Shown: piece after piece, positions 12,762 to 24,792 of the stretch | Layout: the number at the start of each line of letters is the position of its first letter | Numbering within the stretch: the first letter of the stretch is position 1 | NCBI GenBank assembly: GCA_032988165.1 | Contig: JANTQF010000124.1 | Location: forward strand, 33,761-97,760 | Direction of reading: 5' to 3' | DNA: 64,000 nt | DNA from: Emmonsiellopsis sp. PD_33 | Lineage: Eukaryota > Ascomycota > Eurotiomycetes > Onygenales > Ajellomycetaceae | Position numbers and translations under genes: made by a program | Notes under the pieces: generated by a model | Database searches by the model: none | What the model was told of the DNA's origin: nothing | Seen by the model: only the letters and a program-made list of their open reading frames with translations

Positions 12762-13050
12762 CGTATATGCTGTGGCTGTGGTAGCGCACAGAATTCGTCT
12801 ATTCCTGTTCCCATTTCAATCTCTTCAGACTAAAATATTTTTGATATCGGGTGGTGGTTCGGAATGGGTTTCTCCGAAAGGCCGAGCTCCCAGCGGACCA
12901 TCAAAATTTCCAGAGCTTCATGAACAGATTCGAGCGAACTTGGCTGTATATTTATTGGGATGCATTGTTAATTCCTTCGTTTATTTGCGTGATCTCCCTT
13001 CTCGACAAATCATGATTGCTTAGTTACGTCTCTCTTTAACCCCAATCCCA
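12762..13050. promoter_or_regulatory. Short divergent promoter, MAK21 / AIM10
   Basis: 289 bp between the ATGs of MAK21 (minus) and AIM10 (plus). It must hold both core promoters and 5' leaders, which suggests a bidirectional promoter. No clear TATA box is seen. Confidence 0.6.
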
Positions 13051-15246
13051 ATGAATATCGCATTGTCGCTCAGAGTCGGGCGACGTGGTCGATCTCCTAT
13101 TATCTCCTCTCCCTTTCCGTCTCAAGTTTTCCGATGTAGATTTCATGTATGTTTATCCCATGATTTGGATTTTGCTTGGTATTGTTGTTTATTAGAGCTA
13201 ATTGGCACAGAACGATGGACGAAGTAGGCTTTCCGGCTTCTGGGTTCCTGGCGGCGGAATCGCGGATAAAAAAGTAAAAGAAGGTATGCAGACTCCGACA
13301 ATTGTCCAAATCCCAGGCTAATATTCTATTTAGTAGATGCAAATAATTTATTGGTTACGGCTGGTTTTCTCCGTCAGGTGAGATAGATTAGCGTCAAGCT
13401 TTCTTTCACCAACTTACCTTTGATAGGTGTATTCAGGGGTATTTCATATGCTCCCTTTGGGGCTTCGGGTACAAGAGAAACTAGAGCGTTTAATCGATAA
13501 GCATATGCGTTCACTGGGTAACTTTTATCGATCCCTCTACTACTTTGTCTGGTCATATATTAACTCCGTTAAAGGCGCATCAAAGGTATCCTTGTCATCC
13601 CTATCCTCGCAAGCTTTGTGGGAAAAGTCAGGGAGACTACACAAGGATTCAGAGGTATTCCATGAACTCTTACCGAAGTTTGATCGAAATTTCAAGCTAA
13701 AGATTCTATCTAGCTTTTTAAGTTTCAAGATAGAAAGGAAGCGCGATTCCTTCTTGCCCCAACCCATGAGGAGGAAATCACTTCCTTGGTGGGAGGAATA
13801 GTAAGCTCGTATAGGGATCTTCCAATACGGTTATATCAAATCTGTGAGTATTTATCTACCGTTATATTACTATATGTCATTAATAACCTATCCCAAAAAA
13901 TCATAGCTAGGAAATATCGGGATGAGCCAAGGCCGCGACAAGGATTACTTCGCGGGAGAGAGTTCATAATGAAAGATCTCTATACCTTCGACTATACCGT
14001 GGAGAACGCAATGAACACGTATAATTCTGTCAAAGAAGCATACGTACGGCTTTTCGATGAGCTGAAACTTCCTTATCTTGTGGCTAATGCAGACTCTGGT
14101 AATATGGGAGGAAGCTTAAGCCACGAGTTCCATATTCCGAGCTCAAAAGGCGAAGACACCATAATAAGCTGTTCAAGCTGTGGCTATGTACACAATGAGG
14201 AGCTCTCCGACATCAAAGCCTACAATTTCCTTCCCCAGTCGGTTAAAGAGTCAATAGAAAAGAATGCCATCGGTCTGGGCGACCATCAGGCGCCAGCAAT
14301 CTCTACTGATGTGTGGACGAGCATTTCGAAGGATGGAAAAACTCTTGTTAGAATACTCTATCCGAAATACCTGATACAAAAGGGCCACTCGGAACCGGTT
14401 GAGCGAAGAGTGAGCTCCCATGCAGCCAAGACAATCGCTCGTTTGATGGGTATCGATCTGGATACGGGTATAAAGAACCCATTAGCAAAATGGGAGGCTA
14501 TAGCCAACCAAACCCAACAACAGTCGACGGAAAAACAAAACCTTCCTACTATTCTTGACATCTATGACTACCGCGTACGGCCTTATGACCATCCTCCGAC
14601 CTTTGGACTTGGGGAAATTAAGGAGTCGGCGCAATACACAGCAGTCCACCAACATCCGGGCACCGGAGAAAACCTCAACCTTCTTAGCCCCATCTCCGGA
14701 GATCAGTGTGCCAAGTGCGGCGAACATGCAGTGAAAACCGATACCGCCATCGAGCTCGCGCATACATTCCACCTTGGCACTCGGTATAGCAATCTTCTTA
14801 ACGCATCCGTAACACCCTCGGGCTCGACAACCAAGGTTCCTTTAGAAATGGGATGCCACGGTATTGGCGTTTCGCGGATGATTTCCGCCGTGGTGGACAC
14901 TATATCCGATTCCAAGGGGCTCAATTGGCCAAGGGTCATTGCACCCTTTGAGGCTGTGATTGTGCCGGGTCCGGGGTTGGAGAAGGAAGCAGAAAAGATC
15001 TACGATGCCCTTACGGAAGAACAATCCGGCGCCATCGATGCTTTAATAGATGATAGAGAGAAGAAGCTAGCGTGGAAACTCATAGACGCAGACTTGATCG
15101 GATATCCAGTCAAAATAATCGTTGGGAAGGCGTGGAAATCAGATGGCAAGGTGGAGGTTCAATGCCGACGATTGAACAATCTTTGCGAGACCGTGCCGCT
15201 TGAGAATTTGCATGCTTATGTCTCGTCACTGCTGCAGAAGCTCTAG
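13051..15246 (+). CDS. AIM10: Mitochondrial prolyl-tRNA synthetase (Aim10-type, class II)
   Basis: Seven exons (13051-13146, 13211-13283, 13334-13377, 13427-13517, 13575-13654, 13714-13843, 13907-15246) join in phase to 617 residues. The N-terminus is rich in Arg and Ser with few acids (MNIALSLRVGRRGRSPIISS), as in a mitochondrial presequence. Class II features follow: VYSGVFHMLPLGLRVQEKLE, RFLLAPTHEEEITSLV, motif 2 with KYRDEPRPRQGLLRGREF, MKDLYTFD, a Cys pair region CSSCGYV, and motif 3 PLEMGCHGIGVSRMI. The end (WPRVIAPFEAVIVPGPG onward) is an HGTP anticodon-binding domain. It charges organellar tRNA-Pro. The acceptor of exon 3 is a TAGTAG tandem, so exon 3 may start at 13334 or 13337, both in frame, adding or dropping one Val. 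Confidence 0.93.
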
Positions 15247-15710
15247 CGACCAATGGCTTGGGGTTTTGACCTTGTCATTCTCGTTTGCTGTACTATATCA
15301 TGGGGGGGTTGGGGTTGGGAGTTTTCTATTTGGATTTAGCGAAATTCACATGTAACTGTACCATGCTGTGTATTATTTTCCCACTAGTTATTTCACTTGG
15401 TATAATGTTACCTTTCAATTACCTTTCAACATACGTTCGTCCTTCAAAGAATTATGGTTGATGTGTGCGTGTGAATAATTCTGCCTGTCTCCGTACCTGG
15501 CGGAAGATTGGTTATTGCGGCTATTTCCACGCCACAACTTAAACCGTGATGTCAATCCAAACCAACTTGACTCCACAAGATATCAACAAATAATAACCGC
15601 ACACCACACCACGATCGGACCCCGAATAGACCGGGAAACGGTTAACTAACTCCTCTATTACCGTACTCCCGCTTCTTCCCCCAATCCCTGATCTCCACCA
15701 AAAGCAAACC
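15247..15710. other. Intergenic spacer and GIM5 promoter
   Basis: 464 bp between AIM10 and the prefoldin gene on the same strand. It holds the AIM10 3' flank and the presumed GIM5 promoter. Nothing else is recognised. Confidence 0.55.
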
Positions 15711-16622
15711 ATGTCCTCACAACCCTCCGCAGAGGCCGGCGGTGCCCCTCCAGGAGCCGGTTCGTTGAATCCACTCCCAATCTCCTCTGCGCTGCCAACT
15801 CTCCCCTCCTAAAGCCTACGGAAAGAAACCCCTCTTATGTCCAAACCTATCACTAACAATCCAAACCCTCCCCAGTTGACATCGCAACCCTCTCCGCCCC
15901 CCAACTCCGCGCCCTCCAATCCCGCCTCTCCTCCGAGCTCGAACACCTCACAAGCTCGCACGCAAAGCTGCGAAACGCCCAGTTGAAATTCCGCGATTGC
16001 ATCCGGTCGATAAACGATGGGCTAGTTGCGGGAGACGATAAGAAGAGCAATGAGATCCTCGTCCCGCTGACGACCTCGCTTTATGTCAAGGGGACATTGT
16101 CGGATCGGAAGAATGTGATTGTGGATGTTGGGACGGGGTTTTATGTTGAAAAGGTATGATTTATTACTATATCCATTCGGGCAGTTAAATGAAGAGAAAG
16201 GAAGGGAATATAAACGATATGAAGAAGGGATGGGGGAACTGGCTTGCAGTGATATCAAAATAGTCCTTTTAAACTGACTATATTTCCCTTCCAACCTCCG
16301 CAGACAACCACAAAAGCAATCGCATTTTACAACGCCAAAGTCGACGAACTCAACGCGAACCTGCGCGAGCTGGAGAAGGTCGTTCAAGCCAAAAGCACGA
16401 ACCTACGAGTAGTCGAGGACGGTACGTTGGCACCCACCCCCAAACCACAACGCTTATCTTCCATTTCCCCTCCAGTTGAACAGCCCTATTATTCGTTTAC
16501 AAGTCGAGTCTAACATATAATGCCATTTTGAAAAACGCATAGTTCTCCACCAAAAGATCCTTAGCGGCGAAGCTGGTGCCGCAGCCGGACCATCCAGGGC
16601 GGGCGGAGGCGGGGATGCTTAA
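15711..16622 (+). CDS. GIM5: Prefoldin subunit 5 (alpha-type prefoldin)
   Basis: Four exons (15711-15759, 15876-16153, 16304-16421, 16543-16622) join in phase to 174 residues. After a Gly/Pro-rich start comes VDIATLSAPQLRALQSRL, the first coiled-coil helix, then the beta-hairpin core with LVPLTTSLYVKGTL and NVIVDVGTGFYVEK, then the second helix (KAIAFYNAKVDELNANL) and a Gly-rich tail. This is the alpha-prefoldin pattern. Subunit 5 is part of the hexameric chaperone that hands unfolded actin and tubulin to the chaperonin TRiC/CCT. It is expected in the cytosol. The first exon is only 49 nt. Confidence 0.94.
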
Positions 16623-17404
16623 ATTACCTAGAAAACTGGGAGTGGTCCGATCTCAGGCAAATCCCCCTTACCTACCTACTTTCTCCACTTAACCTGTACT
16701 TCGACGACTGTTATATTGTCAGTTGAATTGAACGGGCTATTCCATGCATGTAAATATGCCGTTTTGTTTTCTGCCGATAGCAGGCAAAAAAACAACCGGC
16801 CCCCCTTTCCTCATTTTCTTCCTTGGGTTTATATATCATCCACGGTTTTTATTTAGGGAATAAGGATCTAAAAAGATTATGGGTTAATAAATGACCGTGC
16901 GAGAAATTTTTGTTCTCCATCTTTCGTCAGTGACTTGACTCAGCTAGAGGGGGGAAGTGGCGGTAGGAATCTTTCTTTTCTTGTCTGGGCGGTTGATACT
17001 GCCAATATAGTGAGAATGTAAACCTGACAGCAGACATGACTTGCCCCTCCCCCCGCATCTATCATCGAATAACAATATTAACGCGAAAATAATTACCATG
17101 CATTGCTAAACTAGGAACCGATATTACGCTATCTCACTTTAACCATGTAGCTTGTCCACTGAGTGGTGAAAGAGCGCAAAGTTCAAGATCCGCCCGGATG
17201 ATTTGTGAAAATCGAGTATTAGACAGGTCATAAAAAAAGACTGCAAATGAACCAATGAGGGAAAAAAAAACAAATCCATCAAATAAACCAGTCTCCGTTG
17301 CCGTGATTGAATCATCCCGGATCCCACAAGTTCGCTTGAGACGTGTTTGTCTGAGTAGGAGGAAAAATCAGGTCCGGCTCCAACACCATCAGTAGCCCAA
17401 GGCC
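16623..17404. other. Convergent intergenic spacer
   Basis: 782 bp between the 3' ends of GIM5 and the minus-strand gene that stops at 17405. It contains pyrimidine- and A-rich tracts and an 89-codon minus-strand open frame with no recognisable domain. No RNA gene is seen. Confidence 0.5.
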
Positions 17405-19794
17405 TCATGAGCTAACCACCTTCGCCCAGCTCATCTTTGGACCATTCTTCATACCCTGAGGCTGTTGAGTGCTTCTCATGCTCGTGAAAGGATTTTCGAC
17501 TACCCTTTCCAAACCGCTATCCTTCCTCTCAGGGGCCAAAACATGCGCGATTTGGTTGACGATATAGATGAACTTGTTGAACCCGGCATTGTCCTCCGTC
17601 GGGCCAGAGTCATCATCGCATGGGAAGAAGGAATTAAGGCTGGCATTCCAGTCTGCGGTATTGCCGGCGCGGATATCGCCATTTTTCCCGAGTTGGTTAT
17701 CCCACTCCAGGCTGAAAATGGATGCCCCCCAAGTCGTTATTGGCTTCTCAGTCATTTGGTTAACCCTGGTGACACCCATATTGCCAGGTTTGGCTCGATA
17801 GTAGGTGTCATAGCGCGCAAGCTCGAAAACGTATTCGGTGCCCGTAACTCGATATCTAAGTGCTGTCTTCTCCGTAAGCTTGTCAACACGGACACTATCA
17901 GAAAAGGTGACCCGCTGTCCTACTATCCCACGCAGGCCATCGCTAGGACCGTTCTGGAATTGGATGGAGTGAGCAAAACCTTTGAGGGATTGCTCAATGC
18001 TAGACGATTCTTGGAAGTCGAGTGCCTTGATTTCTATCTGCCAATCAGATCTACCTAGCGGTTAGTCAAAGCGAAAAGGGTTGGTTTGGGGAGTGCATAC
18101 TTTTCAAAATCAACGACACCAATTTGGAGGGGTGGGCGTTTGTCGTTCCCATGAAGCCTTACCCACCGCCTCTCTGAAACCTCAAACATATTAGAACCCC
18201 TTGACTGCTTAAATTGGGCTTCGAGGCGAAGAAGTGAATCATCATTGTCCCTGAATTCAAAGTTTACGGCATAGAGCGGTTTAGTATCTTCGAGGCGCTC
18301 GACGTTGCAATCAAATGGGGAGAGGATATCTGATGCCTGGGAGCATCGAGTAATCAGATCGCCGTCCTTATACTTGAAGTCCAGGCTGTGAGGAGGAGAT
18401 ATTAGCATATGTTCCAACACAAACTAGGAGAGCCATACCCATGGATCAGATGCCCCTTTGTCCTAGAATTGAACAGCATAGTGCGAAATTCTTCAAATGA
18501 ATACCGTGGGTTCGAATCGGCAGGGACACGATATTCATCAAGAAGGAAAGTGCCAAAATTTACGCGCATCCGTACATAGCCCTCGATGAACCGTGAACCG
18601 TGGAGGGATTGACCGACGGAATTACGCAAACGACTTTCGTTCTCCAAACAAAGCAGGTTCCTTCTATCTCGACTGACAGCCAATCCATGCTCGTCCATGC
18701 GCCCACCGAAAATCTTGGGTGCGCCACAAATGGCTCTGCTCCCTGGCTCGTAGCATTTAATTATGCCTACTTGGGCATTTGCGATGTTTACCGGAGGCAT
18801 CTGGACAAGATACAATTTTGTCTGAGTAGCGAGGAGTTTGCACCATTTTGCCCGAAATCGACGGACTATTTCGACGATATTGGCATGGTTATCACCATCA
18901 ACGCGAATGTACCCCATGGACTCATCATAGGTGTAGATATGATAACCAAATTCGTCCCGAATTGGGTCAAGATCTTTCAAGTCTGCTCCAAGAGATTCTT
19001 CCAGTGGAAACTCGTCCACTGGCCAGAGAAATATCATCTAAAAGCATAGGGTTAGAGACTCGACGTGAGTAAGAGCCCACAGGAAACTTACCGTCTCAGC
19101 GAATCTTTTTGACGGATCGGGCTTGTGCCTCAGCATCTGCAGCTGCACCCGACGCCATTCGGTCACGTCCAGGCGATTGTTCTTGGCCGTAGAGTAGGAA
19201 GGGGTTTTGGCGAACTTATCAGCGTTTCTACTGCGTGTTTCTAAGAAATACAATTAGCACTATTGCCGATTATCGTTGCATCATAGTCACTTACCGTAAT
19301 CGGGCTTGTCAGCTATATTATCCATCACCTTGCCACTCTGATATCGTGGACGGGCACTGTTGGCGTGGTTTCCTCCGGATACGACATTGGCACCACCGCG
19401 TCCCCTAACCCAGACAGGCATCCCCCTACCATTATGGGTGGCGTTCCGTCCTCGAGGCAGGGCAGGAGGTTCCCGAGTGAGAGCAGAGGAATCTACAGCA
19501 CTTAGTTTTCACTTTTGTCAAAGACTTCACTCAAAAACGTACCCCATTGCTGCGGCGCGCTTGGTTGGTTGCGTATGGGAGGAGGGTTGTTTGGTTCGAG
19601 TAGATCAGTTATCTGCTCATCGGGGAGCCATTCTAAAGAAAGTCAGTGAGATTCCAGGATCTAGATCGGGGGAAACCCAAGCCAGGGCTAGGGCAGCATG
19701 GTTACCCCGTGCTCCGGTTAGTTCGTAACTATGTCGATGTTAGCTGGCAAAATAGTGACCACGACAATGTCAATATGTCTCACTTAGTATCCAT
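17405..19794 (-). CDS. Conserved fungal protein of unknown function, 8 exons (possible DUF7905)
   Basis: Eight exons (19794-19784, 19728-19706, 19632-19543, 19492-19295, 19240-19092, 19037-18439, 18385-18101, 18050-17405) join in phase to 666 residues; the first two are only 11 and 23 nt. The N-terminus is basic and Gly/Arg/Asn-rich with RGRNATHNGRG and WVRGRGG, reminiscent of RNA-binding tails. The core FLWPVDEFPLEESLGADLKD and LDPIRDEFGYHIYTYDESMG is followed by YIRVDGDNHANIVEIVRRFR, which looks KH-like (strand, strand, G-x-N, helix). The FxWPxDExPxEESLG / LDPIR pattern recalls a fungal family I remember as DUF7905, not verified. The C-terminal half has mixed strands and ends KMSWAKVVSS. 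An RNA-related role is only inference. The start is chosen because it gives a continuous frame through two micro-exons. Confidence 0.75.
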
Positions 19795-20746
19795 GGTTTC
19801 ATCCCGAGAAGCAGAGTTTGGGTGTATTTGACGGCAGCTCGATAGCAACGCGTTCGATGTTCTGGAGCTATGGTACTGGGGAATATAGGAGGGCTTGTTG
19901 CCAGGTTGAAAAGAGAGATGGTGAAGGGGAGAGAGAGAGAGAGAGAGAGAGAACGCGACGAGGTCAAAACAGAAGCCGCAGTGACTAAGCTGCAGTTTAG
20001 ACGGACAGCCACAACTAGTCAAGTAGTTGAGGACGAAGGACAAGAGGGCGTCTCCTATTACTTCCTCAGTGAATATCCATTCCGGCAGAAGTGATATGCT
20101 CGGGATGACAAAACAGATTATATAGAGAAGAAAGAAGACACAAACTGCAATGTTTGTGGCCAGATGGATAGCTGCAGACGGATTGCTCCCTACATAACCC
20201 TCCCAGCCATCCGAGACTGTTCCTGCCAGCAAACAGAAAGCAATCAATAATCAAAGACGGGCAGCAGAGACCCGTGGATGCAGAAAATAGCAGAATGGAA
20301 CTATTCAATGGCGGCAACAGAGAATGTGGACTGTTCCTACACGCATCTTCTATCATACTAGTAGTACGGAACGAACGAGCGGGAGAGCGGGAGACAATCC
20401 CTTCATTTCTTAGAATACCAGAATAACAATATAAACTTGCAGCAGATAAAAAGAGGCATCCAGCATGCCCATTGCCGCCATGGTGATATTGGTGATAATT
20501 GCTGCTCCATCGATCTATGAAATCGACGCTGGACGTTTTGATATCCGGAGCCCGGAGCATTGATAATCCGCGCCACCAATCACCGTCGCGCTTAGCTAAG
20601 CAGCATATCCGCATCACCTCCAAACATCAAAAGCCATCCCGAACACCCCCAAGCTCCCTCCCGCCCATTCCCTCCGCCAATCGCGCTCCGCCGTCCCGAA
20701 TCTCCTTCCAATCCCTCCGGCCCTGCAAGACGCATAAACCGCCGCC
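19795..20746. promoter_or_regulatory. Divergent intergenic region with a (GA)12 tract
   Basis: 952 bp between divergent starts of the 8-exon unknown gene and NDUFA8. A (GA)12 microsatellite lies at 19929-19952 near the minus-strand gene. Minus-strand open frames at 19780-20623 lack splice context or a known domain, so I treat them as leader or spurious. Confidence 0.5.
19929..19952. repeat. (GA)12 microsatellite
   Basis: Twelve consecutive GA dinucleotides about 135 bp upstream of the 19794 start codon, i.e. CT-rich on the coding strand of that gene. Such pyrimidine tracts are common near fungal transcription starts. Confidence 0.95.
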
Positions 20747-21514
20747 ATGTCGGGGAGCCGCGAAGCCAAGTATGCCGCTCAATCCCTCCCCCAACCTCCA
20801 ACCACACGCCCAAAGACACTGGCTAACCATGATATGTTTCCAGGTTCAACCAGCATGTGCTGATCGACACGACGCCTATGCCCGATGACATCCCTAAGGT
20901 CAAGGAGATCGGTGCCACATCTGCGCCCTTGATGAGCGCTTCATATTTCATCGGCGACCGCTGCAAGGCGTACAATGACGACTACATGAAGTGCAAGACG
21001 GAGGCGAACGGCAAGGGCGAGATCGAGTGTCTGAAAGAGGGACGGAAGGTCACGCGGTGCGCGGCGAGTGTGTATGTTCTTCATATCTCCGGTTCCCCGC
21101 CCCCCGTTTGAGCTACGCTTGCGCTAGGAGGGACAAATGTGCTAAGCCAGAATGACGTTTAGGATCAAGGATATCAATGAGAACTGCTTCTCGCAATTCA
21201 AGGCGCATTGGGAGTGTCTGGAACAGAACAACCATCATCTATGGCAATGTCGGAGACCGGAGAATGCGCTCAATACCTGCGTGTTTGAGAAACTTGTGCG
21301 TTTATATACTCCCCTCCGTTCCCCCTCCCCTAAGATTCCCCCCCCCCATTGCTGCTTTTCCTTCCCATAGCTTCTAGTGGATGGATAACTAATGACAATT
21401 TATCACGATTCACAGGGTCTGAAGAAAGAAATCCCCGATACCCCCAAGGGCCAGACGCCCGTCCACCTCCGAAAGTCACAGATCTACGCCAACTACTCTG
21501 GCCCACAATACTAG
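20747..21514 (+). CDS. NADH:ubiquinone oxidoreductase subunit NDUFA8 / 20.8 kDa
   Basis: Four exons (20747-20769, 20844-21071, 21163-21295, 21416-21514) join in phase to 160 residues. Four CX9C motifs are visible as two CHCH pairs: CKAYNDDYMKC with CLKEGRKVTRC, and CFSQFKAHWEC with CRRPENALNTC. The family-typical start (FNQHVLIDTTPMPDDIPKVK) and end (HLRKSQIYANYSGPQY) flank them. This is the accessory complex I subunit on the intermembrane-space side, imported by the Mia40 disulfide relay, so it needs no cleaved presequence and none is seen. Confidence 0.95.
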
Positions 21515-21853
21515 AAATCTTTGTGCCTTAGAATACGAAACAAAAAAAAAGAAAATCTGTTGTGTATTGTATATATATTAGTTCTTTTCCTATCCGTCCG
21601 TCATCCTTTTTTTTATCCGCGAAATGATCGCATGGTTCTCTGCATGCTGTTGTTGTCCTTTTGAATTCAACTCTATTTTATAACGTATCTTATAAAGACG
21701 TTGGCTTTATCTTTGCTTTAACTCTGCCGTTCCCACTCTCTCGCCCCAAATCAACGGCTACCCACTTGACCACCTTCCCGAACACTTAGCAAAGCAACGC
21801 GAATTCCGAAAACCCAAAGGTATCAACCCACCCTCACCACCCTTCACTACAAT
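21515..21853. other. Convergent intergenic spacer
   Basis: 339 bp between the NDUFA8 and thioesterase 3' ends. It includes an A9 run and a T8 run next to the NDUFA8 stop. Nothing else is seen. Confidence 0.55.
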
Positions 21854-23206
21854 CTACAGCTTCGCCCCCGCCTTCCTCTCGCGCCACTCCTTCATCCGCG
21901 CCGCATACTCCGGCAACGCAGGCACATGCACCTTATGATGCTCCGCCGTGGCATACACCACCTTCCCATCCGGCGACTCCATCACGGCACCGATTAGTGC
22001 CATCGTTCGCCCGTGCTGGATCACCGTGGCGCGGATGCAGATTGTTATGCCTGGAAAGGAATTTACGGGGTGTGTGAGAAGGGATTGAGGAATGTAGAGA
22101 GGAGTCAATACGAACCTATCGGTACAGCTTTTAGGTACGAGATGTTTAAAGAGCGGGTGACGCCGGCGAGGAATCTGGAAACACGAGTGAGTTAGTAGTT
22201 TTTGTTCGCGGGGCCCGGTTCAATGGAGAAGCTAGGTTGGTGTATTATGATATATGTGTATGTCGATGGATGACACTTACTCCCAATATCCCTCTCTAGA
22301 AATCGCATTCATGGAGATGGCTGTGCACATGTCTAGACATCTCCCGATGTAAATATATTGTCGTTAATTCATCAATATCAGTCATATTGATGACAGGAGA
22401 TGGATGGGAGGTGACACTATTCGTACCGAATATAACCCCATATGCACCTCCATGCATAACGCCTACGCACCCCAACACAAGATTAGCTTAACAGCTCGTC
22501 ACTTTCATGGGGTACCTAGTATCATAAGACGGGGGGCATCATCCTGTTCCCTTTATTCATGAAAATGAACCAAACAAAACATACCATTCAGATTCCCCCA
22601 AAACTCCGTGACGGGAAGTTCCCACGTCGCGCCACCGGCGGGATTAGCTTCGATCAGACGCAGGTCTTGCATGAGTTGTTTGTCGTAGCCCTATCATTTT
22701 TGTATAAGTCCATTTTTTTTTCCGACGCAGGTCAATTTGCTTTGAATGATCGAATGTATTCAGACGGGAAAAAAGAAAGAAATTGGGTGGTCGTGTATTC
22801 CCTCTCTTTGAATATAGAGAGGGAGAGCAGGTAGTATATATAGAGTGGGCGGGAGTGCATGGAACTAATAACTCACTTTGAAGTCCTTCTCGTCCATTAT
22901 CTTCTTGTATCTGTAGATGTTTTGTTCGTCAGTTAAGTGTTTGACTAGATAGTTATGACATGATAGGTAGACACTCCTATCCAAAACGAGTATCCGTAAC
23001 CATTCGAGTGAAATGGAGGAGGGTATCTGAGAGAATGGATATGCCCCCTTCTCTCCATTCCGCTTTTCCATGCATATGGATTAAGTGCTTAGGATATCGA
23101 CGATATTGAATTGAATTGAATTGAAAAAGAATCTTAAGACTTACACCTCACAAAACCACTCAATCGCCTCTCGCGCCTTGCGTTTCGATTCCTCATCGTA
23201 TGCCAT
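21854..23206 (-). CDS. Hotdog-fold thioesterase family protein (HGG motif)
   Basis: Seven exons (23206-23145, 22910-22877, 22690-22585, 22462-22427, 22332-22281, 22173-22115, 22050-21854) join in phase to 181 residues. The start is MAYDEESKRKAREAIEWFCE. The sequence then gives VMHGGAYGVIFGD, the HGG active-site helix of the 4HBT/thioesterase superfamily, then GYWEFLAGVTRSLNISYLKAVPIG and ITICIRATVIQHGRTMALIGAVM, the paired strands of the fold. It ends in a basic tail. It likely hydrolyses an acyl-CoA; the acyl group cannot be read from sequence. Exons of 34 and 36 nt are unusually small. No clear organelle signal is present. Confidence 0.88.
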
Positions 23207-24792
23207 ATTTTGTTCTTCTTCTTCTCCTTCTCCTTCTCCTTCCTCTAGCTTTCGCGTTCGTTTCCGTTTCCGTTTCCGACGGGGAACAATAATAGAGCTG
23301 TGTTGTAGGTATTCTAGTCGGATTAGATAGACGTATGTATGCTGTATCAACTTATGAGGCAATTAATTATGCTTTTATATTATCGGCACGCAATTCGAAA
23401 ACAAAAAAAGGGGATAGGAGGGATGTTAAGGGGACAATGGATGGATGGATGGATGAATGGGAATAAATAAATAGCCGAGTTAACTAACTGGGAGGTTCAA
23501 TTAGAGGTCGCTCGATTGATATAGGCAGGCAGGCAGGCGGGTAACCAGTAGTTAACTGCTAGCTATGTATGGATGGGAGAGGTACGGAGTATGTAATGCA
23601 GAATACCATAAACCCCAGATGTATGCACTCATCAGCACAGAATTGCTTCTGCACATCTCCAGCTTAGGGCGAGCTCTACTGCCCCAGATGTGCAAGCTGC
23701 TTTTGGTGGGACGACGCTTGCTTGTTGGACCTCGGCCCTTGGTGGATTCTGGGCAGGGTTGGCTATCCGTGTCACGTGAGATATAGATCTCCTTCAGGGG
23801 CCGTTCTTCAATAATGTCAACTTTGAACATGTTTTTTGGGGGGGGTACGGATATCAGAGGTAGTTAATAAATGTCAAGCAAAAAGAAGAGAGGAGGGAAG
23901 AGGGGGTGATTTATTATCTATATCTATGTAATACATGTAATTCTCAAACTATTATATAAACCTTTCGCCCCTTTCCTGGTTGTTCAACAGCCACTATGTA
24001 GTTAGTTAGCTAGGTAGTATGTAATCTTATATGTATGTTATCGGTCGGGTCGGCAGAATGCTATCTCGGTGAGGGAACATCAGGAAAATACTCATATTTT
24101 AGTGCTGTTTGGCCTCACCGCCTTTTGGTCATGTGATTTAGGGGGGGTTCGGAGATATCATGGCGTAGGTAGGTGAAAGAGAAGAGGAGATGTTCAATTA
24201 ATTCAACTATCTAAGATGGCAAATTTCATTATAACTCCTGGCATGTGATAGCTGGAGATCACAAAAATGAGAAAACCTAGCAGAATAGGTATAGAAAATC
24301 ACTGAGATGATCAGAAGATAGTAGTATTATGATACAAGAAAAACATATAAAAAATCTATATATCTACAGGCAGGTGAGCAGGCAGGTTAGTAGGCAGGTT
24401 AGTATATAGGTTAGCAGGTTAGCAGGTTAGCAGGTTAGCAGGTTAGCAGGTTAGCAGGTAGGTCAGTCACATAGGGGGCAGCACGCGGATGCGCGCCGCT
24501 GAAACCGTTTCTTGTATGTTATAATATGCCCTGATCTATCTGGTACAAATATGTGATATATATGTCTGTAAGTATGTCCATGTAATGTAATGCCAAATGA
24601 CATGAAGCCGTGTATGTAATATGTATGTATGTGAGTCTCCAGCCGACCACCGCCCAAAGGAAGAAGTGATAAAAAGAAAAAAAGAAGAAGAAACAAAGGA
24701 AATAAAGAACATAGGAAAAGCCCATCCCAAAATAACAAAAAGAAAATGGCATCCATACCATATATATCAAATCACCTCCCCTCGTCTACCAT
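23207..24792. other. Low-complexity intergenic region
   Basis: 1.59 kb between two minus-strand genes: promoter of the thioesterase and 3' flank of the ACBP-like gene. It contains GGAT/GAAT repeats near 23440-23470, GGCA repeats near 23525, an exact TACGGAGTA at 23583-23591, and an AGCAGGTT tandem array at 24366-24463. Open frames here are compositional and carry no domain. Confidence 0.55.
24366..24463. repeat. Tandem repeat, unit AGCAGGTT
   Basis: At 24413-24460 the 8-bp unit AGCAGGTT occurs about six times without interruption. Degenerate copies (CAGGTGAG, CAGGTTAGT, TAGGTTAG) extend to the left. The tract is 3' of the ACBP-like gene. The units are contiguous with no spacers, so this is a minisatellite and not a CRISPR array. 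Confidence 0.9.

Noticed and set aside
24366..24463. Regular direct repeat that could suggest a CRISPR array
   Set aside because: The 8-bp units are contiguous without spacers and the genome is eukaryotic; it is a minisatellite.
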